From Deltaproteobacteria bacterium (GTDB lineage Bacteria; Desulfobacterota; DSM-4660; Desulfatiglandales; HGW-15): DNA of 45,760 nucleotides. Positions 26,343-33,768 of this stretch are shown here, piece by piece (position 1 is the first letter of the stretch; each line of letters begins with the position of its first letter). The stretch is from contig JAFGFY010000157.1 in the NCBI GenBank assembly GCA_016930795.1, forward strand, positions 1 through 45,760. Reading direction: 5' to 3'. The notes under the pieces are model-generated. The model ran no database searches, had not been told where the DNA came from, and saw only the letters and a list, made by a program, of their open reading frames with translations. Made by a program: the position numbers and the translations under genes.

Positions 26343-28247
26343 TTGTCCAGACGATCTTACGTTACTACTCCCATATATTATGTCAACGCAGAACCCCATC
26401 TCGGGCATGCCTATACCACGATTGTAGCTGATGTTCTCAATCGGTTTCATACCCTTTGCGGCACAGAGACCTATTTTTTAACAGGGACGGACGAGCATGG
26501 TGACAAAATCGTGGCGGCCGCTGAAAAGGAAGGCCAGACACCGAAGGAATACGTGGATCGAGTGAGTGACCTATTCAGGACTCTCTGGCCCAAGCTGAAC
26601 ATCACCAACAACTACTTTGTTCGCACCACGGACTCGGATCATCAAGAAACAGTGAAACGGATTCTAAATAAAGTCAAGGAACGAGGAGACATCTACTTCA
26701 GCGACTATGAGGGGCTTTATTGCTTTGGATGCGAGAGATTCTACACGGAGAGGGAATTGGTTGACGGCAAGTGCCCTGATCACCAAACAGAGCCTGAGGT
26801 GATCAAGGAGTCCAACTACTTCTTCGCGATGAGCAAGTATCAGGATTGGCTTATCGATCACATCAAGCAGACTCCTGGTTTTATCAGGCCTGAGCGCTAT
26901 AAGAATGAAGTCCTCTCTTTTCTGAAAGACCCTCTTGATGATCTCTGCATTTCACGCCCGAAATCCAGGCTTGATTGGGGGATTACTCTTCCCTTTGATG
27001 AGGATTTCGTCACCTATGTCTGGTTCGATGCCCTGATCAACTATATCTCGGCCCTTGATTACCCTGAAGGTGAACGGTTCAAGAAGTTCTGGCCCAGCGT
27101 ACAGCACATGATTGCCAAAGATATTCTGAAGCCCCATGGGATATTCTGGCCCTGTATGCTTAGATCCGCGGGTATCGAGCCTTACCAGCATCTCAATGTC
27201 CACGGCTACTGGAATATCAATGAAGGCAAGATGTCCAAGAGTCTGGGAAATGTGGTGAAACCCCTTGATTTGGTGGATGTCTACGGCCTGGATGCCTTCA
27301 GATATTTCCTGCTCCGTGAAATGGTCTTTGGGCTGGATTCCGATTTCAGCGAAGAGGCCCTGGTCGCGAGGATCAATGCGGACTTGGCCAATGACCTGGG
27401 GAACCTGGTCAGCAGAAGCCTGACCATGGTTCGCAAGTATTTTAAGGATGAGGCACCTGGTGTGGGGTCAATTGGTGAGGAAGACGAAGCTCTAAAGAGC
27501 GATGCCCTTGCCCTGGTAGATACCTATAAGGAACTGATGCCTGAACTGGGTTTTCACAAGGCCCTAATTGCCATCTGGGAACTGGTGGGGAAGGTCAACA
27601 AATACATCGACTCCATGGCCCCCTGGGTCCTGATCAAATCAGACCAGGAACGGTTGGGCACGGTTATGGTCTATCTCCTTGAGTCCCTCAAGATTGTATC
27701 TGTATTGATTTGGCCCTTTATACCGGGGACTTCAGAAAAGATACAGGGCTTTCTGGGCCTCCCTAAGAAGGGCAGAGATCTGAAGCTGAAAGATTTACCA
27801 GAATGGGGAAAAGGGAAGACCGCTGTGACCATCTCTAAGATTCCACACCTGTTTCCAAGGATTGAAGAAAGCAGGAGTAAAGAAGGAGCGAAAGTGGAGA
27901 AAGAAACAGAAAAGAAGGACAATGAAGGTGGGATATCCTTTCAAGAATTTCAGAGACTCGATCTTAGAGTGGGACATGTTTTGAAGGCCGAGAGAATCCC
28001 CGGTTCTAAAAAGCTCCTTAAGGTCATTGTAGATATCGGGGAAGAAAGGACCGTTGTAGCCGGGCTCGTCGGCCATTACACGGAAGAGAGCCTTGTGGGA
28101 AAACAAGTGGTTGTCGTGGCCAATCTTGAGCCGGCCAAGCTCATGGGTGTCGAATCTCAGGGCATGGTCCTTGCCGCGGAAGATGAATCGGGTGTTCATC
28201 TCCTGATACCCGACGCGCCCGTCACCCCGGGGAGTAAAATTAGGTAA
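26343..28247 (+). CDS. metG: Methionyl-tRNA synthetase
   Basis: Class I aminoacyl-tRNA synthetase charging tRNA-Met, 634 residues. The HIGH-type motif EPHLGHAY is near residue 15, KMSKSLGN near 299, and the zinc-binding knuckle region CFGCERFYTERELVDGKCPDH begins near residue 127. The C-terminal EMAP/Arc1p-like tRNA-binding domain starts near 535 (RLDLRVGHVLKAE). A charged linker of about 40 residues (KEGAKVEKETEKKD) separates the parts. The only usable start is TTG at 26343: an in-frame stop lies at 26319 and no ATG follows before the conserved TTPIYYVN. AGGAAG lies about 12 nt upstream. Confidence 0.97.
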   Translation: MSRRSYVTTPIYYVNAEPHLGHAYTTIVADVLNRFHTLCGTETYFLTGTDEHGDKIVAAAEKEGQTPKEYVDRVSDLFRTLWPKLNITNNYFVRTTDSDHQETVKRILNKVKERGDIYFSDYEGLYCFGCERFYTERELVDGKCPDHQTEPEVIKESNYFFAMSKYQDWLIDHIKQTPGFIRPERYKNEVLSFLKDPLDDLCISRPKSRLDWGITLPFDEDFVTYVWFDALINYISALDYPEGERFKKFWPSVQHMIAKDILKPHGIFWPCMLRSAGIEPYQHLNVHGYWNINEGKMSKSLGNVVKPLDLVDVYGLDAFRYFLLREMVFGLDSDFSEEALVARINADLANDLGNLVSRSLTMVRKYFKDEAPGVGSIGEEDEALKSDALALVDTYKELMPELGFHKALIAIWELVGKVNKYIDSMAPWVLIKSDQERLGTVMVYLLESLKIVSVLIWPFIPGTSEKIQGFLGLPKKGRDLKLKDLPEWGKGKTAVTISKIPHLFPRIEESRSKEGAKVEKETEKKDNEGGISFQEFQRLDLRVGHVLKAERIPGSKKLLKVIVDIGEERTVVAGLVGHYTEESLVGKQVVVVANLEPAKLMGVESQGMVLAAEDESGVHLLIPDAPVTPGSKIR

Positions 28248-28582
28248 TCCAGTGTGTAATATCTTGCCAATATCTTAAAAAAAAGTACACAGAACATTTA
28301 TTTGCTTTCTTCCTCTCTATGCGGCCGCTTTTTGCGCTTTCCTCAACAATCTATTAACTATCTGATATTCTGGTCTAAAAAGATGGTTCTCTGCCGGGGA
28401 TGGATTAGGCGCGCAACTTGCATTCCCTCATTATTCCAGTAGCGATGCAGAAAGAATTCGCTGGAATATTCATTCTTCAATAACCGTTGCATGGTGAGCG
28501 TTTTGATCAGTACCTTGCGTGTGTTGTCGCATGAAAAGCGGTCATACCAATCTTTAGCCCCTGTCATAGTGAGAGGAACGTT
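28248..28582. other. Intergenic region between metG and the STAS-like gene
   Basis: About 335 bp with no gene I can support. TATTCCAG at 28432 and CTGGAATA at 28461 form an inverted repeat around a 21-nt loop. A short A-run near 28277 is not preceded by a stem. The minus-strand frame 28358-28633 overlaps the STAS-like start and lacks family features. Confidence 0.5.
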
Positions 28583-28855
28583 ATGAGATACCATTTCAGA
28601 ATGTCTGTTCAACGAAAGAAAAACAATATGCATCTGAAATTAATTGGAGATTTTGACGGGAGTTCTGCTTACCAGTTGGTCGAAAAGCTCAAAGAATACT
28701 GCATGAAATCCGATCATGTCATTATTGATACCAACGCCTTGAGGGAAATCCATACCTTTGGTCTTAACATACTAAGCTATCACATGCTCAAATTAAAAGG
28801 ACCACTGTCGAACGTCTCTTTTGTGGGAGTGTATGCCGACAGGATGATCGCCTAG
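28583..28855 (+). CDS. Small STAS-like domain protein
   Basis: A 90-residue protein with the strand-helix pattern of a STAS domain (anti-sigma factor antagonist fold): MHLKLIGDFDGSSAYQLVEKL near residues 16-36 and HVIIDTNALREIHTFGLNIL near 45-64. In SpoIIAA-type antagonists a phosphorylatable Ser/Thr lies in a DSSG-like loop; here the corresponding loop reads IHTFG, so a classic partner-switch site is doubtful. AGGA precedes the ATG at 5 nt. The gene is solitary, without an anti-sigma kinase beside it. Its TAG stop is inside a CTAG that borders a repeat-like element. The fold call is moderate; no partner can be named. Confidence 0.6.
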   Translation: MRYHFRMSVQRKKNNMHLKLIGDFDGSSAYQLVEKLKEYCMKSDHVIIDTNALREIHTFGLNILSYHMLKLKGPLSNVSFVGVYADRMIA

Positions 28856-29012
28856 TGTGGTGTCCCAGAAATACCTTCCATCATTTTATCCGGTTTTATG
28901 AGACCCCCATGCCCCTTTGAACCTGTGCAGCAGGTACTTATTATTGAGGCTCCCCGCGGCAAGCCGCGGGGAATCTTCCAAATGTAAGGAAGTATTTATT
29001 GTAGTTCGCTAG
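28852..29012. repeat. CTAG-bordered inverted-repeat element with a strong internal hairpin
   Basis: The stretch begins with CTAG overlapping the STAS-gene stop and ends with CTAG. AAATACCTTCC near the left end is matched by GGAAGTATTT near the right end (imperfect inverted repeat). In the middle TCCCCGCGGC, AA, GCCGCGGGGA is a perfect 10-bp GC-rich stem. It carries no coding frame. The borders resemble those of the MITE-like copies at 31476 and 41943, but the interior differs. Confidence 0.45.
28951..28972. repeat. REP-like palindrome with 10-bp stem and 2-nt loop
   Basis: TCCCCGCGGC-AA-GCCGCGGGGA is a perfect stem of very high GC in an AT-rich intergenic region, lying between the STAS-like gene and xth. 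It resembles REP-type extragenic palindromes in form. There is no T-run, so it is not a typical intrinsic terminator. Confidence 0.6.
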
Positions 29013-29127
29013 CTGTGCATTTTCAATACGTGTCTTCCTTTTTTATCGGTTTCCATCAACGCCATCCATGTGATAGCATAGGGCCCGTTGAAAAGAAGGC
29101 TCTTTATATCTCTCCAGGGGGGGTATT

Positions 29128-29907
29128 GTGAAGCTTGCCACATTTAACGCCAACTCCATCCGTGCCAGATTGGAAATCATCACTGATTGGCTGCAAAAGG
29201 AGCAACCGGACGTCCTTTGTATTCAAGAGACCAAGGTCCAGGACAAGGATTTCCCGATAAAGCCATTTACTGACATGGGCTATCAGCCCGTAATCAAGGG
29301 ACAGAAGTCCTATAACGGAGTAGCTACAGTCAGCAAGCATCCGTTAGAAGAGATCCGGTTGAACCTTTACGAAGGGGAGGAAGAAGAGGCGCGCTTTATC
29401 AGCGCGGTCATTAGTGGCATCCCGGTGATAAATGTCTATGTCCCACAGGGTTTAGCCCCTAAGACCGAAAAGTTTGACTACAAGCTTCGGTTTCTCAAAG
29501 ATCTCCTCTCTCATGTCAAGAGGAACTATGACGCGGGTCAGCCTCTGCTGTTGGCCGGGGATTTGAATGTTGCCCTTGAGGACATCGATGTACATGATCC
29601 CGAAGGACTACGAGGAGAAGTCGGGTTTCACCCCGAGGAGCAGGAGATCTTGAGGGAATACTTGGCCTGGGGATTTGTGGATGTCTTTAGAAAACATGAA
29701 TCAGGAGGAGGTCTTTATACATTTTGGGATTACAGAGTCCCCAACGGCTTCAAGCGGAACATAGGGTGGCGCATTGATTACGTTCTGGCCACTCCTTCAT
29801 TGGCAGAGACTTCCCGGCGCGTCTGGATCGATACCGAACCCAGGACTCGCCAAAAGGCCTCTGATCATACCTTTCTTGTGGCAGAGTTTCAGTCACCGTC
29901 TTGGTAA
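29128..29907 (+). CDS. xth: Exodeoxyribonuclease III (AP endonuclease)
   Basis: Mg-dependent AP endonuclease / 3'-5' exonuclease of base excision repair, 259 residues (family about 260). It begins KLATFNANSIRARL; the metal ligand Glu is in CIQETKVQD near residue 37. Catalytic NVYVPQG (about 111), the Asn and Asp of AGDLNVAL (about 148) and the terminal His of KASDHTFL (about 250) are present. The start is GTG with an AGGGGGG SD 5 nt upstream. It faces nth, whose stop lies 12 bp away, so two base-excision-repair genes converge here. Confidence 0.95.
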   Translation: MKLATFNANSIRARLEIITDWLQKEQPDVLCIQETKVQDKDFPIKPFTDMGYQPVIKGQKSYNGVATVSKHPLEEIRLNLYEGEEEEARFISAVISGIPVINVYVPQGLAPKTEKFDYKLRFLKDLLSHVKRNYDAGQPLLLAGDLNVALEDIDVHDPEGLRGEVGFHPEEQEILREYLAWGFVDVFRKHESGGGLYTFWDYRVPNGFKRNIGWRIDYVLATPSLAETSRRVWIDTEPRTRQKASDHTFLVAEFQSPSW

Positions 29908-29919
29908 ATCGGCATTAAG

Positions 29920-30561
29920 TTAGATCGATCTGGATGGACAGTGCTTGTAGATCGGACAGAGATCATGGGCCGGTTTTCTTGCCGTGCAATATTTCCTGCC
30001 ATGATAGATGAGAATGTCTGAAAAACGGCGCCACCTTTCTTCAGGAAGCAGTCTTTCAATATCTTTTTCAATCTTGTCAGGATCCTGATTGTCACTAAGT
30101 CCCAATCTGTTGGAAAGGCGCTTGACATGGGTATCCACGACAATGCCGGGAACACCGAAGGCCGCGCCCAAGACTACATTTGCCGTTTTTCGACCAACAC
30201 CGGGAAGCTTTACCATTTCTTCCATGGTGGAAGGAACTTTCCCTTCGTGAAGATCCATGATGGCTTGAGCAGATCCTTTTATTGATTTCGCCTTGTTCTT
30301 GTAAAACCCTGTAGATCTGATGTCATTTTCCAGTTCTGAAATAGGCGTGTTGAGATAATCCTCTGGCCCTTTATATTTCTTGAAAAGGGTTTTGGTGACT
30401 AGGTTGACTTGAACATCCGTACACTGGGCTGACAATATGGTGGCCACCAGGAGTTGAAAGGGGGTTCTATATTTGAGGGCGGTTTTTTCACGAACGTATA
30501 GGGGGTCCAAAGTTTCAAAGATGATTTTTGTTCGGGCTCTTTTCTTTTTTAGACTCTCCAT
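29920..30561 (-). CDS. nth: Endonuclease III with a His-for-Cys change in the Fe-S loop
   Basis: DNA glycosylase/AP lyase for oxidised pyrimidines, 213 residues. The helix-hairpin-helix LPGVGRKTANVVLG near residue 117 contains the catalytic Lys, and the catalytic Asp is in VDTHVKRLSN near 142. The C-terminal Fe-S loop normally reads CX6CX2CX5C. Here it is C-TARKPA-H-DL-C-PIYKH-C, so the second ligand is His (codon CAT). The cluster could be His-ligated, altered or lost; the rest of the enzyme looks intact. The gene converges with xth and is divergent from the AMMECR1 gene. Confidence 0.94.
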   Translation of the reverse strand: MESLKKKRARTKIIFETLDPLYVREKTALKYRTPFQLLVATILSAQCTDVQVNLVTKTLFKKYKGPEDYLNTPISELENDIRSTGFYKNKAKSIKGSAQAIMDLHEGKVPSTMEEMVKLPGVGRKTANVVLGAAFGVPGIVVDTHVKRLSNRLGLSDNQDPDKIEKDIERLLPEERWRRFSDILIYHGRKYCTARKPAHDLCPIYKHCPSRSI

Positions 30562-30711
30562 GTATTACTTATAGTGCAATCTGATGGAAATAGCAACCTA
30601 CTTTACTTTAGGGGCTCGAATTAATATAATTGGATCATATCCCTGCTAGCTTACTGCTGCAGAATGCAAGAAGCTGTTCGGATCGAATGAGAGATAACGC
30701 GCTAATAACAG

Positions 30712-31479
30712 ATGAACCTGAAAGAGCTTAGCATAGCATCCTGGGTGCATACTTCTATGGGTTGTCTCCTTTTCCCTCTACTCTTCATCTTTTTGTACCC
30801 GGGAATTCACGCGATATGTGCTGAAGAGGCCGGTCAGCCTGTATCCGGGATCATGTCTGCACACATCGCAACTGATGAAAAAACGAAGAAGGAGGCGGAT
30901 ATGGTCGACACGGACAAATTGACGGAAGAAGAGGGGAAATACCTCCTTTCCGTGGCGAGGCAGACCATTGAAGAAAGACTTAAGGGGCATGAAGAGAAGG
31001 AGCAGCCCGAGGCTTTTCAGTCACCGAAGTTTCAAGGGAAGCGAGGCACCTTTGTTACCCTTACTGAGAATGGAGCTCTCAGGGGATGTATCGGTCACAT
31101 TGTCCCTCAAAAATCTATGATTGAAGGGATCAGGGAGAATGCCATCAATGCGGCATTCAGAGACCCACGATTCCCTCCTCTTTCGGAAGCGGAATGGAAG
31201 AAGGTACGAGTGGAGATCAGCATTCTGACTGACCCAACCCCCCTTGATTACACGGATGCAGTTGATCTTCTGAATAGACTTCGGCCGGGTATTGATGGCC
31301 TGATCATCAAGAAAGGATTCAATCAGGCGACGTTCCTCCCTCAGGTCTGGGAGCAGCTTCCGGATAAAAAGGAATTCCTCAGGCATTTGTGTTTGAAGGC
31401 GGGCTTGGACAGGAATGCCTGGAAAGACGACAAACTCGAGGTCTTAGTCTACCAAGTGCAGGCCTTTGAGGAACACTAG
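30712..31479 (+). CDS. AMMECR1-domain protein (AmmeMemoRadiSam system protein A)
   Basis: An AMMECR1 domain of about 190 residues with the invariant LRGCIGHI motif near residue 123 and AFRDPRFPPL near 148. The domain's function is unknown; it recurs with a radical SAM enzyme and a Memo-like protein. The long frame (255 residues) has an N-terminal hydrophobic stretch (GCLLFPLLFIFLYPGI) like a signal peptide but no SD. An internal ATG at 30901 has a perfect AAGGAGG 5 nt upstream and would give a 192-residue cytoplasmic protein of canonical size. I list the long form because the downstream radical SAM protein also carries an export-like leader; the start is uncertain. The TAG stop lies inside the left end of MITE copy 1. 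Confidence 0.85.
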   Translation: MNLKELSIASWVHTSMGCLLFPLLFIFLYPGIHAICAEEAGQPVSGIMSAHIATDEKTKKEADMVDTDKLTEEEGKYLLSVARQTIEERLKGHEEKEQPEAFQSPKFQGKRGTFVTLTENGALRGCIGHIVPQKSMIEGIRENAINAAFRDPRFPPLSEAEWKKVRVEISILTDPTPLDYTDAVDLLNRLRPGIDGLIIKKGFNQATFLPQVWEQLPDKKEFLRHLCLKAGLDRNAWKDDKLEVLVYQVQAFEEH

Positions 31480-31624
31480 GAGACTGTCCGAGAATGCCCT
31501 TTTTCCCAAACTCTTCGTCATGTCCGTAAAAATCATCCTCGGAATATCAACTATATGCCTGCGGTAATTTTTTCAGACATTCCTTGATTTTGGAAAAAAT
31601 TGCTATTCTCGGACAGCCTCCTAG
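31476..31624. mobile_element. MITE-like element, copy 1
   Basis: A 149-bp element bounded by CTAG on both sides. The left end CTAGGAGACTGTCCGAGAAT and the reverse complement of the right end, CTAGGAGGCTGTCCGAGAAT, differ at one base. The interior is nearly the same as 41943-42090, including GAATGCCCTTT, AATCATCCTCGGAATATCAA and TATGCCTGCGGTAATTTTTT. There is no coding capacity. CTAG may be a duplicated target, as with IS5-type transposases (family comparison is inference). It overlaps the AMMECR1 stop and lies before the membrane protein gene. Confidence 0.8.
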
Positions 31625-31661
31625 GTATAAAACCACGAAGCGATTCCACAATAGACGAATA

Positions 31662-33755
31662 ATGGCAGATAGAAGGAAGTTAATCATATGGGCGATCATA
31701 GGCACAGGGATCTCTTCCATTGCCGTTCAACTTGTCACCATTCGGGAATACCTGTCACAGTTTCATGGTAATGAGATCACTATTTCCCTCGTCCTTTTCT
31801 GTTGGCTTCTGATTACCGGCCTCGGAAGTCTTGCTGCGCGACCCGTCAAATGCTCTTCCCTTATTTTGTATGCCCTGATCCTGGTCCTAATGGGTCTCTG
31901 GCCTCTCATCCAGTTGATCCTCATCCGGAATTTCAGAGAAATTCTCTTTATCCACGGAATATCACCCGATTTTTACCAGATCCTTTTCTATACTATGGTG
32001 ACTTTGGCGCCTTATTGTCTAATGCTCGGTTTTATTCTCCCGCATTCCTTAACGGTATTGCACAATTCTCATCATGAATTTACGTCCGGAGAGCTCTATC
32101 TCACGGACAGTATAGGGGATACCTGTGGAGGCATATTGTTCAGCTTTGCCCTTGTCTATTGGGTAAAACCTTTCAAGACCGTCGCAATCACCTCCACTCT
32201 TATGATTATCGTGGGGCTAATCCTCCTTGTTTCTGATCGAAGATACTTTCTTCTGATCCTGACCTCGGTTTGTGTCATTCTTTTTTGTCTTTTTGCGTTT
32301 GACTCAAGCTTTGAAACATCCACCCTATCCAAACAATATGGGGACATCGTGCGATACGTGGAATCTCCTTATGGGAGAATCGTGGTCAGCAGGGAAGGCC
32401 CCCAGCATACGTTTTGGGAATCCGGCAATCCCCTTTACTCCAGTGCCAATACCATTGGCAGTGAAGAAAAGATCCATTATCCCTTGATTCAGCTTGAAAG
32501 AGTGAAATCCGTTCTCTTGGTCTCGGGAGGACTTGGTGAGAGCCTGGGCGAAGTGGAAAAATATTACCCAAACCGAATCGACTATGTAGAACTGGACCCT
32601 TATTTGACTGAGGCGGCACAAGAGTTTGGTTTCATCAAAAACCTTCCCGGTCTCAGCATCAAAAATACGGATGGAAGAAGTCATATCAAGACGACTGATA
32701 GGAGATACGATGCCATTATTGTTGACCTTCCGGACCCGGATACCTTTCAGATAAACCGGTTTTATACCAGCGAGTTCTTCTCCCTCTCAAAAAGAATCCT
32801 CTCGGAAGGAGGGGTGCTTTCCTTTGGGCTTGAATACTCATCCGATTACATCAGTGATGTGGAGAAGAAAAAGCTCTCTATCATGTTTAATACCGCGAAA
32901 TCATACTTTCAAAATGTGATGATCCTGCCGGGAGGGGAAGCCTATTTCCTGTGCAGGGACGGAGAGATTTCCACGGATATTCCTTCTAGACTGAGAACCA
33001 AGTCCATCGTCACGGACTATATCGATGGATTCTACTATGGCAATGTGACAAAGGAGAGGATTCTCAAAATACAAGATATCTTAGACCAAGAGGAGTACCA
33101 GAACACGGATTTTGAGCCGAGAATCATGAATGTTATGTTCCAGGAATGGTTCCTGAAACACGGGACTTCTCCCAAGATATTCATCTTGATCTTGGCAGGC
33201 TTTGTGCTTGTCTATGTGGTATTGATGAGAAAAGAAGAATACCTCCTTTTTTCCACGGGCCTGGCAAACATGGGCGTGGAGATGCTCGTTATCTTCTCGT
33301 TTCAGGTTATCTATGGATACATCTATCTCAAGATTGGGGCCATTATCACGGTCTGTCTGCTGGGGCTGCTTCCCGGAGCCGCGATGGGAAGTCTCTATGA
33401 AGAGGGGAACAAACGTATGCTTGTATTCTCGGAGGTTGCTCTTCTTGGGCTGATACTCATCTTCTTTGTATGGAACAGCTTCCTAAGAAGCGAACTTCAT
33501 CAGATCTATTTTTTGGGATATTGCTTTACGTTTTCCTTCTTTTGCGGGCTCCAGTTCCCTCTGGCCGCCAAAATGATTGGTGAAAGACAAAGCCCCGCAG
33601 CCGGGTGTCTTGCGGCCGATCTGGCCGGCGCCGCCGTGGGCACTCTTGTTGTCGGAACATTACTGATTCCTCTGTGGGGGATTCAATCGGCTATTATTTT
33701 TCTGATAATGATTAAAATCTCAAGCAGCATGATTATATTGTTCTCGAAAACATAG
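31662..33755 (+). CDS. Spermidine-synthase-like protein embedded in a polytopic membrane protein
   Basis: A 697-residue fusion: about seven N-terminal membrane helices (from LIIWAIIGTGISSIAVQLV), a soluble central methyltransferase-fold domain of spermidine-synthase type, and about six C-terminal helices. The central domain shows VLLVSGGLGESLGEVEKY (SAM-site loop), YVELDPYLTEAA and YDAIIVDLPDPDTFQINRFY. It may bind a nucleoside or decarboxy-SAM-type ligand; no substrate is indicated. The track start (TTG 31584) lies inside the MITE, so I use the ATG at 31662, which has a weak SD. The stop is 13 bp before the radical SAM gene, and the AMMECR1 gene lies upstream, suggesting a three-gene unit. 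Polyamine synthesis itself is not implied. Confidence 0.75.
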   Translation: MADRRKLIIWAIIGTGISSIAVQLVTIREYLSQFHGNEITISLVLFCWLLITGLGSLAARPVKCSSLILYALILVLMGLWPLIQLILIRNFREILFIHGISPDFYQILFYTMVTLAPYCLMLGFILPHSLTVLHNSHHEFTSGELYLTDSIGDTCGGILFSFALVYWVKPFKTVAITSTLMIIVGLILLVSDRRYFLLILTSVCVILFCLFAFDSSFETSTLSKQYGDIVRYVESPYGRIVVSREGPQHTFWESGNPLYSSANTIGSEEKIHYPLIQLERVKSVLLVSGGLGESLGEVEKYYPNRIDYVELDPYLTEAAQEFGFIKNLPGLSIKNTDGRSHIKTTDRRYDAIIVDLPDPDTFQINRFYTSEFFSLSKRILSEGGVLSFGLEYSSDYISDVEKKKLSIMFNTAKSYFQNVMILPGGEAYFLCRDGEISTDIPSRLRTKSIVTDYIDGFYYGNVTKERILKIQDILDQEEYQNTDFEPRIMNVMFQEWFLKHGTSPKIFILILAGFVLVYVVLMRKEEYLLFSTGLANMGVEMLVIFSFQVIYGYIYLKIGAIITVCLLGLLPGAAMGSLYEEGNKRMLVFSEVALLGLILIFFVWNSFLRSELHQIYFLGYCFTFSFFCGLQFPLAAKMIGERQSPAAGCLAADLAGAAVGTLVVGTLLIPLWGIQSAIIFLIMIKISSSMIILFSKT

Positions 33756-33768
33756 TGGAGTCTATCTG

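Noticed and set aside
28358-28633. 91-codon minus ORF before the STAS-like gene
   Set aside because: It overlaps the better supported STAS-like start and has no domain pattern.
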